From assembly GCF_025152745.1 (NCBI RefSeq), contig NZ_CP104040.1, positions 2,542,001 to 2,606,000 on the forward strand: 64,000 bases of DNA, read 5' to 3'. Made by a program: the position numbers and the translations under genes. Source of the DNA: Rhizobium sp. WSM4643. Its GTDB lineage: Bacteria; Pseudomonadota; Alphaproteobacteria; Rhizobiales; Rhizobiaceae. Shown in pieces: positions 17,003 to 25,688 of the stretch; within the stretch, counting starts at the first letter, position 1, and the number at the start of each line of letters is the position of its first letter. The notes below the pieces were generated by a model. That model had not been told where the DNA came from, searched no databases, and was given only the letters and a program-made list of their open reading frames with translations.

Positions 17003-17923
17003 TCACAGCATATCGAGGATTGCCGAGGCGACGACGACTTCGGTTCCAGCCAGGCCGACGGAGCAAAACAAGGTCGTATCGCCAGGCGATCCTCGCCCCA
17101 CCACTTTCCCGGCCATGATATCGGCAAGGTCGGCCATGCGGTCTTCATTGCCGGAGCCGGCCAGGAAAAAGGGCGAAGCATAGGCGCGCGTCTGTTCGGG
17201 AGAGTCCGTTGCGATCACGGCTGCGGCATCGGCGATATCCAGGCCGAGTTCGTATCCCTCACGCGTTTTCGGGCCGACGGTGCTGACGTGCACGCCGGGC
17301 TTCAAATCCCTGGCATGAATGACGGGCAATCGGCTCGTCGTCGCACAGATGACAATGTCGGCATCATTGACGGCTTCAGAGGCGCTGCCGGCAGGCTCCA
17401 CCTCAATACCCAAGGCGTGCTGCATCTCAGTTGCAAAGGCGGCGCGATTCCTCTCGTCGCGGCTATAGACGCGGGCGCGGTTCAGTTTTCGAACGGCGGC
17501 CGCTGCGGCAAGCTGGGTTCGTGCTTGCGCTCCGCTTCCAAGGATCCCGACGATCCTGGCATCAGGCGCGCTGAGATGCCGAATGGCAAGACCGCCGACC
17601 GCACCGGTTCTGAGGTTGCCGAGACGCTCTCCGAGAATAATGCCCTTCAGCCTGGCGTCGTCGGCCGACCACACCGCGACGATCTGCGAATGCTCCGCCC
17701 CGTCGAATGTTTCATAGACCCGGAAGCCCGCGAGCGGTTTGTCGCCGAGGATGCCGCCGACGGTGAAGACGAGATCACCTCGATCGGGAAACGAGACATG
17801 GTGCCGGGGCGGAGAGATCAGTCGATCGCCGGCTCTCGCGAGAAAAGCGGTCTCGAGCGCATCGATCGCGACCGCCATCAGCGTGCTGCCGACCAGATCC
17901 TCGTCTTTCAGAATTTTCGTCAC
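17003..17923 (-). CDS. Ornithine cyclodeaminase/mu-crystallin family protein
   Basis: A 306-residue NAD(P)-dependent protein of the OCD/mu-crystallin family. It shows GNLRTGAVGGLAIRHLS, the Rossmann motif IVGILGSGAQARTQLAA, VYSRDERNRAAFATEMQ, DIVICATTSRLPVI and HVSTVGPKTREGYEL. Relatives act as ornithine cyclodeaminase, alanine dehydrogenase or ketimine reductase; the sequence does not separate these. The GTG start at 17923 is chosen for GGAGG seven bases upstream. It converges with dapB with a gap of only 15 bases. A ketimine-type substrate related to dapB is speculation. Confidence 0.88.
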   Translation of the reverse strand: MTKILKDEDLVGSTLMAVAIDALETAFLARAGDRLISPPRHHVSFPDRGDLVFTVGGILGDKPLAGFRVYETFDGAEHSQIVAVWSADDARLKGIILGERLGNLRTGAVGGLAIRHLSAPDARIVGILGSGAQARTQLAAAAAVRKLNRARVYSRDERNRAAFATEMQHALGIEVEPAGSASEAVNDADIVICATTSRLPVIHARDLKPGVHVSTVGPKTREGYELGLDIADAAAVIATDSPEQTRAYASPFFLAGSGNEDRMADLADIMAGKVVGRGSPGDTTLFCSVGLAGTEVVVASAILDML

Positions 17924-18019
17924 GGCCAAACCTCCAGCCCATGCCGGCATGCTGCAATCCCAACCCCGCTTGAGGTCAATAGGTCAGACGAACGGATACG
18001 GGCTGATATTCGGTGGGAG

Positions 18020-18526
18020 TTAACCGACTAGACGGCGAGCCATCATGACGTCGTCGATCTCCCTGCCCTCTTCCAGAACCCCGCCGGGAATCCGGCCGAT
18101 CTCTGAGAAGCCTTGCCGCTGATAGAAGCGTATTGCCGCCGGGTTCTCCGCGCTGACGAAGAGTTCGAGCTGCAGGATGCCGAGATCGCGCGCATGATCG
18201 GCCACCGCGCTGAGCAGCTTGCCCGCAAGGCCCGTTCCGCGCAGGCTCCTTCTGACGTAAACCATGATGATCGTCGCGCGATGGGCCATTTTGCTCGATC
18301 GTTGCCGAAGCAGGCCCGTTATGCCAACGGGTTCGCCATCCTGAAAGGCGATGAAAACCGGCTCAGTCAAGCGATTGCGCCACTCCTCGAGAGAAAGAGC
18401 CGCCCAGTCTTCGTAGCGGCTTGCAAAGAGGGACGGTTCGGCGCGAAGCGCTTCCAGGCGGATACGCCGGAAGGCCTCCACTTCGTCTGCCTGGATATGT
18501 CTGATCGTCGTGCCGCTTCCATCCAT
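18020..18526 (-). CDS. GNAT-family N-acetyltransferase
   Basis: A 168-residue acetyltransferase. The AcCoA-binding motif A is IIMVYVRRSLRGTGLAGKLL (R..G.G pattern), preceded by VFIAFQDGEPVGITGLL and followed by LGILQLELFVSAENPAAIRF and YQRQGFSEIGRIPGG. CAGGAGG lies five bases before the ATG at 18526. The acceptor is unknown. The gene is followed at its 5' side by the octapeptide-repeat gene with no obvious operon link. Confidence 0.9.
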   Translation of the reverse strand: MDGSGTTIRHIQADEVEAFRRIRLEALRAEPSLFASRYEDWAALSLEEWRNRLTEPVFIAFQDGEPVGITGLLRQRSSKMAHRATIIMVYVRRSLRGTGLAGKLLSAVADHARDLGILQLELFVSAENPAAIRFYQRQGFSEIGRIPGGVLEEGREIDDVMMARRLVG

Positions 18527-18660
18527 CGGGACCTCCTGCAAGATGAGAGGTACTCTCAATACAGATGGCCGCAGCCGTCAACCGGTGTCAGCAAGTCTCG
18601 TCCTTCGGCCTATGCTTAGAGTTATGAGATCGAATAGAAATCCATCATCTCAAGCGCCGA

Positions 18661-19017
18661 TCACTGCGCCGGACTGCCGAGCCGGCCGCCCTTCCGGACG
18701 ACCGGTTCATTGCTCGGGCCGACCACCGATTGATCGGTCGGCCTCGCAGCCGGTTCGCCGGTTGGCCCGACCACCGGTTCACGGGCTGGCCCGTCGACCG
18801 GTTGGCCAGTGGATCGGACGACCAAGGGATCGACTGGTTGGACGGCGGCAACTGGCTCATCAGTTGGTTCGGCCACCGATTGATCGGTCGGCTTGTCGAT
18901 CTTGAACCGCACAACTTCGCCGATGGTGAAGACAAGAACTATCCCGACCAACGTGCATGTCAGCGCGTAGAGAAGGAAATATTTCAGTGCATATCCCTCG
19001 CTGTTTGGCAGCACCAA
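18661..19017 (-). CDS. Membrane-anchored protein with octapeptide repeats
   Basis: A 118-residue frame. The N terminus holds one transmembrane segment (YFLLYALTCTLVGIVLVFTI), then a basic stretch (RFKIDK), then about eight tandem octapeptides of the form P-T-x-[EQ]-[PS]-V-x-x (PTDQSVAE, PTDEPVAA, PAREPVVG, PTGEPAAR, PTDQSVVG, PSNEPVVR). The tail would be extended and extracytoplasmic or cytoplasmic depending on topology. The start is uncertain: a TTG at 19017 lacks a ribosome-binding site, while GAGGG precedes a CTG about 33 bases downstream. The function is unknown. The repeats are also visible as 24-base DNA repeats. Confidence 0.55.
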   Translation of the reverse strand: MVLPNSEGYALKYFLLYALTCTLVGIVLVFTIGEVVRFKIDKPTDQSVAEPTDEPVAAVQPVDPLVVRSTGQPVDGPAREPVVGPTGEPAARPTDQSVVGPSNEPVVRKGGRLGSPAQ

Positions 19018-19305
19018 CTTGACAATGGTGCAAATGATATTTCCGCATTATTGAACGATACTTGCGACGAAGGCAATCATTTTTCAACAAGAGCCCCAAA
19101 TTTTGAAAAATGGACAGCACTGAATAAGGTAATTATTGTATATAGTTAGCAAGCCTCTCCCCGATGCTCAAATTGTCTTGAGGGTCTGGCAAGGACGAGG
19201 AACAGCCAGGGGCAAAGACAGCGTCGGCGATATGGGCTAGCATGGCGCCAGCAGCCTGCTTTTTGAGGGCGGTCCTTTAGGATCGGCGGCGGCAGGGGGA
19301 TCCGC

Positions 19306-20709
19306 ATGTCGGCAATCGCATCTCTGTTTCAGGAGGCCGCCCGCCTTGCCGCCGCGTTCCGGCAGGCAGCGCCCGCCCGCCATATGCCCACCCATGACTA
19401 CGCAGCCTCGCTTGCCTGTTTCGACGAGCCGCTGCCGGCGGCCGGTTCCGATATGCTTGATGTCATCAGGCGCCTCTCGGATGGCGCAGAACCTGGGCTG
19501 CATGCAACCACAGGGCCGCGCTTTTTCGGCTGGGTCATCGGCGGCTCCCATCCGGTCGGCGTCGCCGCCGATTTCCTCACCAGCGCCTGGGGCCAGAATG
19601 CCGGAAACCATGTCGTCGCACCGGCCGCGGCGGCTGTCGAGACCGTCGCGGCGAGATGGCTTCTCGATCTCCTGAAGCTGCCGGCGGAAAGCTCGGTCGG
19701 CTTCGTCACCGGAGCGACGGTGGCGAACTTCACCTGCCTTGCCGCCGCACGCGGCGAGGTGCTGCGCCAGGTGGGCTGGGATGCCGATGCAAAGGGCCTG
19801 TTCGGTGCGCCTGAGATTACCGTGCTCATCGGCGACGACGCCCACACCACCGTCTTCTCCGCGCTTCAGTTCCTTGGCCTCGGGCATGATCGCGTGCTGC
19901 GCCTGCCCACCGACGTGTTGGGCCGGATCGACCCGACGGCATTCCTGGGGGCGCTCGATTCCGTCGCCGGTCCCTTGATCGCCGTTCTTCAAGCTGGGCA
20001 AATCAATACCGGCGCTTTCGACGACTTTGGCAAGATCATCCCGCCGCTGAAGGCGAAAGACGCCTGGGTGCACGTTGATGGCGCCTTTGGCCTGTGGGCG
20101 CAGGCTTCAGCGAAGACCAGCCACCTTAGCCGCGGCATCGAAGCGGCCGACAACTGGGCGACCGACGGCCACAAGTGGCTACAGACGCCCTATGATTGCG
20201 GCTATGCGATCGTCCGCAACGAGCTCGCCCATCGCCGCGCCATGACGATCGCCGCGAGCTATCTGCCGCTCGCCGGCGAAGGGGAACGCGATCCCTCACA
20301 CTACGTGCCCGAGCTTTCGAGAAGGGCGCGCGGCTTTGCCACTTGGGCGATGCTGAAACATCTCGGCCGTGACGGCATCGCCACCCTCATCGACCAGTGC
20401 TGCGCCTCAGCGCGGCTGATGGCCGATCTCCTGTCGCAGCAACCGGGCATCGCCATTCTGAACGACGTCGCGCTGAACCAACTCGTCATCCGCTTCGGCG
20501 CCGACCTGCCCTCCGAAGAAGGCGACACATTGACCCGAAAGACGATCGAAAAGATCCAGGCGGACGGCATGATCTTCGCCAGCGGCGCCAAATGGCGCGG
20601 CCGCGACGTGCTCCGCCTCTCCGTCACCAATTTCCAAACGACGTCAGATGAGGCGCAACGCGCCGCAGAAAGCATCATCGCTGCGTTCAAGAGCGTCAGC
20701 CGGGGGTGA
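19306..20709 (+). CDS. PLP-dependent group II decarboxylase-like protein
   Basis: A 467-residue cytosolic PLP enzyme of the glutamate/aromatic amino-acid/diaminobutyrate decarboxylase family. It shows TTGPRFFGWVIGGSHPVGVA, SVGFVTGATVANFTCLAAAR, IGDDAHTTVFSALQFLGLG (stacking His), WVHVDGAFGLWAQ (PLP-ring Asp) and ATDGHKWLQTPYDCG (Schiff-base Lys). The C-terminal small domain is complete. The substrate cannot be assigned; relatives with this sequence style are often annotated only as aspartate aminotransferase-fold decarboxylases. GGGGG precedes the ATG by six bases. Confidence 0.9.
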   Translation: MSAIASLFQEAARLAAAFRQAAPARHMPTHDYAASLACFDEPLPAAGSDMLDVIRRLSDGAEPGLHATTGPRFFGWVIGGSHPVGVAADFLTSAWGQNAGNHVVAPAAAAVETVAARWLLDLLKLPAESSVGFVTGATVANFTCLAAARGEVLRQVGWDADAKGLFGAPEITVLIGDDAHTTVFSALQFLGLGHDRVLRLPTDVLGRIDPTAFLGALDSVAGPLIAVLQAGQINTGAFDDFGKIIPPLKAKDAWVHVDGAFGLWAQASAKTSHLSRGIEAADNWATDGHKWLQTPYDCGYAIVRNELAHRRAMTIAASYLPLAGEGERDPSHYVPELSRRARGFATWAMLKHLGRDGIATLIDQCCASARLMADLLSQQPGIAILNDVALNQLVIRFGADLPSEEGDTLTRKTIEKIQADGMIFASGAKWRGRDVLRLSVTNFQTTSDEAQRAAESIIAAFKSVSRG

Positions 20710-20786
20710 CACACCAACTCCCTTGGTTCGCCCGGGCGCGGAATTGTGCTATCGCGGGGCTCGCTCACTCCAAGAGAGATCGAAAC

Positions 20787-21107
20787 GTGAAAAACGTCCT
20801 GTTCGTCTGCAGTCAGAACAAGCTTCGCAGCCCGACGGCCGAACAGGTCTTCGCGAGCTGGCCTGATATCGAAGTCTCCTCGGCAGGCACCAACAACGAT
20901 GCCGAAAACCCGCTGTCGACAGAACTGATCGAATGGGCTGATATCGTCTTCGTCATGGAGAAGGCACACCGTGCGAAAGTCCAGGGCAAGTACAGGTCAG
21001 CTCTCAAGGACAAGCGGTTGATCTGCCTTCATATTCCTGATGACTACGATTTCATGGATCCTTCGCTCGTTCGGCTGTTGAAGGCGAAGGTACCTCGGCA
21101 TCTCTAG
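20787..21107 (+). CDS. Low-molecular-weight protein-tyrosine-phosphatase-like protein
   Basis: A 106-residue protein starting with GTG. The phosphate-binding loop C-x5-R is VCSQNKLRSPTAEQ at residues 8-14, followed by VSSAGTNNDAENPLS and IVFVMEKAHRAKVQGKY. It is shorter than classical LMW-PTPs (about 150), lacks the C-terminal DPY-type general-acid loop in its usual place, and ends at DDYDFMDPSLVRLLKAKV, which may supply the acid (DYDFMDP). This is a recognised short subfamily. It follows the decarboxylase by 77 bases. Activity is inferred. Confidence 0.85.
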   Translation: MKNVLFVCSQNKLRSPTAEQVFASWPDIEVSSAGTNNDAENPLSTELIEWADIVFVMEKAHRAKVQGKYRSALKDKRLICLHIPDDYDFMDPSLVRLLKAKVPRHL

Positions 21108-21380
21108 GTTCGACGGTCTCGATCCGAGTCATCTTGGCGACGTCCTTCCCAATTTCGGCAACGAACCTTCCGTTTACGCTGCCCATGACCTTATATTTCT
21201 GCCATCAGCGGCAGATGCCGGCAGAAAGGCAGGAACCGAGCGCGATGCCAAAATGCCCTGAAGAAAGTCATCAGAGCACCTATTGTCGGTCGAATCGTCC
21301 ACTTCGACTACCGCAAACCACTGCTTTGAGGTGGTGCCAACTGCCTTCATCAAACAGCCCGTCCCTTTATCATCGATTTC
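21108..21380. other. Intergenic region, nothing identified
   Basis: Non-coding in both directions as far as I can see. No strong hairpin, repeat or promoter motif stands out between the phosphatase gene and the convergent hypothetical gene. Confidence 0.4.
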
Positions 21381-21974
21381 TCATGCCTCGCGATTAGAGA
21401 GAACGTGGCTTCTGATCATGTGAATCGAGATATTCAGCAATTTCACCCCGACGCGTCCCCGCCCATTCCCATGACCAAATACATCTGCAAGTAAATGATC
21501 ATAAGCTTCCAGTAGAGAGAGCCACAATTCGTCACTACCCACCTCTTGCTTCAGCTCTTCACCTTTCTGAAGGGCCTCCCAATATTCCATGACAAGATAA
21601 ACGATCTTAGGATCACGCTCCGCCAGTTCAACCAATTGCCGCAACATCGCGGCAGTTCCCTGTTCAAAGCGCGTTTCACCGGACGCTTTGTCGCGATACG
21701 GGAGATCGACCAAAAGTTCTTCGTCGGGCGCAACCTCATAATGGGCCAATTTTTCTGGTGCGCATTCGGGCGGCACATATATTGCGAAGCAGTTGTCTTG
21801 ATTGTCGTTGAGCTTGAGAAACGCGTCGCGCATAAAACTTGGCAGTTTCTCCACTTCTTCGGGCGCGATTTCTTGCAGCCGGGCGAACCAGGCTCGGAAG
21901 TCTCGACTGTGCCACAAAACTTTCAATTCGCTCTGCTGTTCATGTGAAAGAGCAGTCACAATCCTTTCCTCCAT
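21381..21974 (-). CDS. Hypothetical protein, 197 residues
   Basis: A soluble, mostly helical acidic protein with a low histidine and high glutamate content (APEEVEKLPSFMRDAFLKLN, EQGTAAMLRQLVELAERDPK, EYWEALQKGEELKQEVGSDE, LLEAYDHLLADVFGHGNGRG). No signal peptide, membrane segment or catalytic motif is visible. Local base composition is more A/T-rich than that of its neighbours, which may indicate recent transfer. I do not recognise a family. It lies alone on the minus strand with no co-directional neighbour close by. Confidence 0.7.
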   Translation of the reverse strand: MEERIVTALSHEQQSELKVLWHSRDFRAWFARLQEIAPEEVEKLPSFMRDAFLKLNDNQDNCFAIYVPPECAPEKLAHYEVAPDEELLVDLPYRDKASGETRFEQGTAAMLRQLVELAERDPKIVYLVMEYWEALQKGEELKQEVGSDELWLSLLEAYDHLLADVFGHGNGRGRVGVKLLNISIHMIRSHVLSNREA

Positions 21975-22161
21975 TTCTCCACGTGGCTCAAACTTGCATT
22001 ACTCCGCGCCTGGGAAAAGAGCTATGTCGAGGCGCATCACCGCCTTCGCCGGCCGTGAGCGCTCCGAAGTGTAAAGGCCTCGCTTCCGTCGTTGACGCGG
22101 ACGCGGCAATGGATGCTCAATCCGACGTTCTGTACCGGGCGATTAGCGTTCCCGAATGTCC

Positions 22162-22188
22162 AGGCAGGCAGCATTGCCTGCCTCCTTT
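22162..22188 (+). terminator. Intrinsic-terminator-like hairpin
   Basis: A nine-base perfect stem (AGGCAGGCA with TGCCTGCCT) around a GCAT loop is followed by CCTTTTC on the plus strand. It lies between the hypothetical gene at 21381-21974 and the broken methyltransferase gene. No plus-strand gene directly precedes it, so it may end a leader or an unrecognised transcript. Confidence 0.45.
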
Positions 22189-22261
22189 TCGCCCGTCTTC
22201 CCATTGCCATAGGCTGCGGTTATAGCTCCCCGCCCATCCCGATCGAGCAAGGAGGAAAGCC

Positions 22262-23047
22262 ATGAACGCCAATGATGTCGCCGCCCATTGGGAGAGCAAT
22301 GCCGAGACCTGGACGATCTATAGCCGCGCCGGCTATGACAAATATCGCGACGCGCTGAACACCCCGGCCTTTCTTGACATGCTGCCGCCGGTGGCGGGCC
22401 TTGCTGGGCTCGACCTTGGTTGCGGCGAAGGTTCCAATACCCGTGCCGTCGCCCGCCTCGGCGCCCGCATGACCGGTCTCGACATCGCCCCGACCTTCAT
22501 TCGCTATGCCCGCGAGACCGAGACGCAAGCGCCGCTCGGCATCGACTACGTGCTCGGCGACGGCCAGAGCATCGATTTCCCGGAAGCGAGCTTCGACTTC
22601 GTCACCGCCTTCATGTCGATGATGGACATGGCCGACTAGCGCCAAGCGCTGAAGGGCATCCACCGCGTCCTGAAGCCGGGCGGCTTCCTGCAATTTTCGA
22701 TCCTGCATCCCTGTTTCGTGCCGCCGACGCGCCGCAATATTCGCAATGAGGCCGGCCAGCCTGTCGCGGTTGAGATCGCCGATTATTTCGACGAGCGCGA
22801 CGGCCGGATTGATCGCTGGATTTTCTCCTCCATACCGCAAGCGGAACGGGCGACGCTGACGCCGTTTGCCATTCCGCGTTTTCACCGGACGCTGTCGACC
22901 TGGGTGTCGATGATCGTCGAAGCGGGACTGACGATCGAAGCTTTCGGCGAGCCCATGGCGTCAGTCGAGGTGGCGCTCGCCGAGCCAATGGTTGCCGATA
23001 CCCGCATCGCGCCGATCTTCCTCCACGTCAGGGCGCGCAAGGCCTGA
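22262..23047 (+). pseudogene. Class I methyltransferase gene with in-frame TAG
   Basis: The 262-codon frame encodes a UbiE-like AdoMet methyltransferase: LAGLDLGCGEGSNTRAVARL (motif I, about residue 50), RMTGLDIAPTFIRYARE, SFDFVTAFMSMMDMAD, then TAG at codon 126 (22637-22639), then RQALKGIHRVLKPGGFLQFS in the same frame and an intact C-terminal half ending FLHVRARKA. Relatives carry an uninterrupted DQ-type sequence here, so a CAG-to-TAG change is likely. AAGGAGG precedes the ATG. Without read-through only a non-functional AdoMet-binding fragment is made. Confidence 0.85.
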
Positions 23048-23239
23048 AACCCACTTGTCCAGGAAAGCCCGAAACATCAGCTGCAAAAACTGCCTGCCTC
23101 TTTTATGAAAGTTACCCCTTTAAAACCTCTCAGCCAACGATAAGATATTGAATTCAATTCTCTTTTTCTGACAAGAGGTTTTCAAGGAGTGATACTTCGC
23201 CTTTTTCGGAAGCGATGCCTGCTCACGTTCCTTACGGCA

Positions 23240-23662
23240 TCATCGTCGCACCGCGACGACCGAACTGGCACGATATCTGGACAGTTGGACCCGGTTGGAT
23301 TGGTTGCCGCCGAACAAGTAGACGTACTGCCGGCCCGGGTCGATGTGATCGAACAGGCTCACATGAAAGCGCCGGCCGGTGCGGATCACCACGACATCCC
23401 CTCGCCTGGCGGAGCGGACGCCGACCGGTTGGCCGAACGTCCTCCAGGACGCTGCCATGTTGGGGTTGGGCGGCGGCTGTCGCGAAGATCGCTTGGCGAC
23501 AAAGGCTAGAAATGCGCCGCACCACGATACCCGGCGCGGATTGATGCCGAGGAAGGAGATGGAGCGTTCATGCATGCTTTTGTATCGGGATGCCGTGCCG
23601 AGCATGTCCGCCTCACAGGGCACGGCAAGCGCCGTGAGGACGATGACGAGAATAACCTTCAT
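23240..23662 (-). CDS. Exported TIGR02594/NlpC-P60-like (CHAP-type) protein
   Basis: A 140-residue protein with a Sec signal peptide (MKVILVIVLTALAVPCEA, cleavage near residue 18). The mature part has SWCGAFLAFVAKRSS (candidate catalytic Cys with preceding Trp), PNMAASWRTFGQPV, RRGDVVVIRTGRRFHVSLFD (candidate catalytic His) and YVYLFGGNQSNRVQLSRY, the order seen in TIGR02594 proteins related to peptidoglycan amidohydrolases. A role in the cell wall is inferred. The preferred start is the ATG at 23662, which places the signal peptide at the N terminus. Confidence 0.83.
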   Translation of the reverse strand: MKVILVIVLTALAVPCEADMLGTASRYKSMHERSISFLGINPRRVSWCGAFLAFVAKRSSRQPPPNPNMAASWRTFGQPVGVRSARRGDVVVIRTGRRFHVSLFDHIDPGRQYVYLFGGNQSNRVQLSRYRASSVVAVRR

Positions 23663-24168
23663 AGTTACCCACCATTGTTTGTATAATGTTGAAAATCCGA
23701 AATGTGGCGAAGAATAAAACAGGCGGGGCAACGTAGATGCGAATTATGGCGTGAATTAGAAACAACTGATACTGGCATTTTGGCGGCAGAAATTTGTCCG
23801 AAGCGAGGCGCAGGAACGCCGCCTGTGAGCCTCACCTTGCGGCAGAAGGCGACGATCGAAAAACCCGCAAACATATGTTTTGCAAGCACGAAAGGCTGGA
23901 ACTTCACCATCCGAACCAGTTTCATTCCGAGGAGATCGACCGCGCCCGCAAGTACTTGAACGACAAGACCATTCGTCCAGAGTCGACGGTTGGGCATGAC
24001 CTTGGCTCGTCACCTATATGAGCTATATTTCAGGAGATCATTTGTAATACTTCGACGCGATGGGAAATACATTGCGCCTCGCTCCATTCACCAGCAAAGG
24101 CCGGTGGTCGCGCTCTGCCGGTTTCGAACATGCACGACCTTGGATCGCCGACGGGCGGCGCAAGCGTC
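23663..24168. other. Long intergenic region with one weak short frame
   Basis: No convincing gene. A plus-strand frame from TTG 23794 to 24021 (75 codons, ending MFCKHERLELHHPNQFHSEE and a charged tail) has a protein-like composition but no ribosome-binding site, so I leave it uncalled. The stretch is A/T-rich near 23680-23760, which fits a promoter region. Confidence 0.4.
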
Positions 24169-25344
24169 TCAACCCTGCGGTTGCACCGGTTCGGGATGCC
24201 CTGTGACCGGCGCGGAAGCAGCGGCAAGCGCCTTGGTGACCAGGAGTGCGGCACCGATAACCGGGACAACCATCCAGTACGAAAAGCGGATGCCGAAATG
24301 TTCGGCAACAAGGCCGAGCAGCGGCGGCCCTGCGAAAAACACGAGAAACGTCGTCTGCGCCAGCGCCGCTACATTAACCGGTGCGGGGCGATCCGTGCGC
24401 CGGGCCGCAGCCGAGATGGCAAGCGGATAGACCGAAGAGCAGCCGATACCCGTCAGGCCGAAGCCAGCGAGCGCAACAACAGGGTGTGTCGCCGTCGCAA
24501 CCATGACGAGACCGATGGCCGCGATCCCAAGGAGAGTGATTGCGACCGGCCGCGGATTGAAGCGGTCGATGACAGGGTCCATGCCGAGCCGCCCGATGGC
24601 GATGAACGAGGAGAAAATGGTCACGCTGAGCCCGCCGACGAAGGGTTCGACCGCAAATACGTCGCGCATATAGATCGCCGACCAATCGACGCTTGCGCCT
24701 TCGGCGAGAAGCGGAGCTGCGGCGACAAGGCAAAGGGGGAGCAGTTCGATCGTCGGAAAAGCGATGATCGGAGTATCTCCGAGGTGAGCGTCCTGCCGCC
24801 GAGGCGCATTCTCGATCCCGGAGAAAACGATCGACCCGGCAATCAAGACGGTCACGAGGGTGATGAAGCTATGCAGTTCGACGGAGACGGCAGCCTGCCG
24901 CAAGCCGGCGGCAACAAGGGCGGTGATGCAGAAGCCGAGGCTCCACATGCCGTGAGCCCGGCTCATGATGCGGTACCCAAGCCGCGCCTCGTGGCGATCG
25001 GTTTCGATATTGGCGTTGATCTCGAATGCTCCGGTGAAAACGCCGGCAATGAAGAACAATGGCACCGCTAGAAGAGCTGATGGCATCCAGGGGATCAGCG
25101 CCAAAAACAGCGACGCACCGAAGACGGTGACGAAGGCCATCGTGCGCGCACCGAACCTCTCGATGAAGCTCACCGAGAACGTCAAGCCGCAGAGAACCCC
25201 GGAGGACAGGACGGCGAGCAGAAGGCCAAGCTCCCCTTCGGTCAGGCTGAACTTGAGCTGAAGGTCGGGCAGCCGCGAAACAAACGCCCCCAGGGAAAGG
25301 GCCACGGCAAACTGAATGAAGAAAATGCGATGGTGCGGCTTCAT
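24169..25344 (-). CDS. Major facilitator superfamily transporter
   Basis: A 391-residue inner-membrane transporter with about 12 helices. Motifs: FVSRLPDLQLKFSLTEGELG at the N terminus, GARTMAFVTVFGASLFLALI, a loop-8/9 repeat (GRLGMDPVIDRFNPRPVAIT) and GFGLTGIGCSSVYPLAISAA near helix 10. The pattern resembles YbjJ-like or fucose-permease-like MFS proteins. The substrate is unknown. The ATG at 25344 is followed by a typical MKPHHRIFFIQFAVAL start, although no strong ribosome-binding site is seen. Confidence 0.9.
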   Translation of the reverse strand: MKPHHRIFFIQFAVALSLGAFVSRLPDLQLKFSLTEGELGLLLAVLSSGVLCGLTFSVSFIERFGARTMAFVTVFGASLFLALIPWMPSALLAVPLFFIAGVFTGAFEINANIETDRHEARLGYRIMSRAHGMWSLGFCITALVAAGLRQAAVSVELHSFITLVTVLIAGSIVFSGIENAPRRQDAHLGDTPIIAFPTIELLPLCLVAAAPLLAEGASVDWSAIYMRDVFAVEPFVGGLSVTIFSSFIAIGRLGMDPVIDRFNPRPVAITLLGIAAIGLVMVATATHPVVALAGFGLTGIGCSSVYPLAISAAARRTDRPAPVNVAALAQTTFLVFFAGPPLLGLVAEHFGIRFSYWMVVPVIGAALLVTKALAAASAPVTGHPEPVQPQG

Positions 25345-25462
25345 CTCGGGGACTCTGCTCCGATTGGGGCGGGATTGAAGCCCAGGCATCCGACGGCATA
25401 GCTAAACAGTCCGACGAAATGGCGACTGGCTCGGACACCCGCGATCTCGGAATTATCGACCA

Positions 25463-25491
25463 CCATTGCTGACAGCCTCTGTCAGCAATGG
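25463..25491. repeat. Perfect 12-bp inverted repeat (stem-loop)
   Basis: CCATTGCTGACA at 25463-25474 pairs perfectly with 25480-25491 around a GCCTC loop. It lies in the 344-base gap between the lysR stop (25689) and the MFS gene start (25344), both on the minus strand. It could end the lysR transcript or serve as an operator for the MFS promoter. There is no U-tract. Confidence 0.6.
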
Positions 25492-25688
25492 TTCAGCCGC
25501 CGGTAATTTCACAGTGGTTGGCAGCCGCTCACGACTGATGTCCGCTTATTGGCGCCATCAGCGATCATCATTCGGCGCTGCCGAGCAGTAATTCTCGCTC
25601 CCTGCATCACCGGGAAGCTGCACTGAACAAGATCGCTGATCACATCTGCGGAATGGGAACGAAGCGCTTGCTTTGGCGGGCCACGCAC

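Noticed and set aside
18680..18900. Short direct repeats as a CRISPR array
   Set aside because: The units are 24 bases, contiguous, translated as octapeptides and lack unique spacers.
23794..24021. A 75-codon plus-strand frame with a TTG start
   Set aside because: No ribosome-binding site and no recognisable domain; mentioned only as a weak possibility in the gap description.
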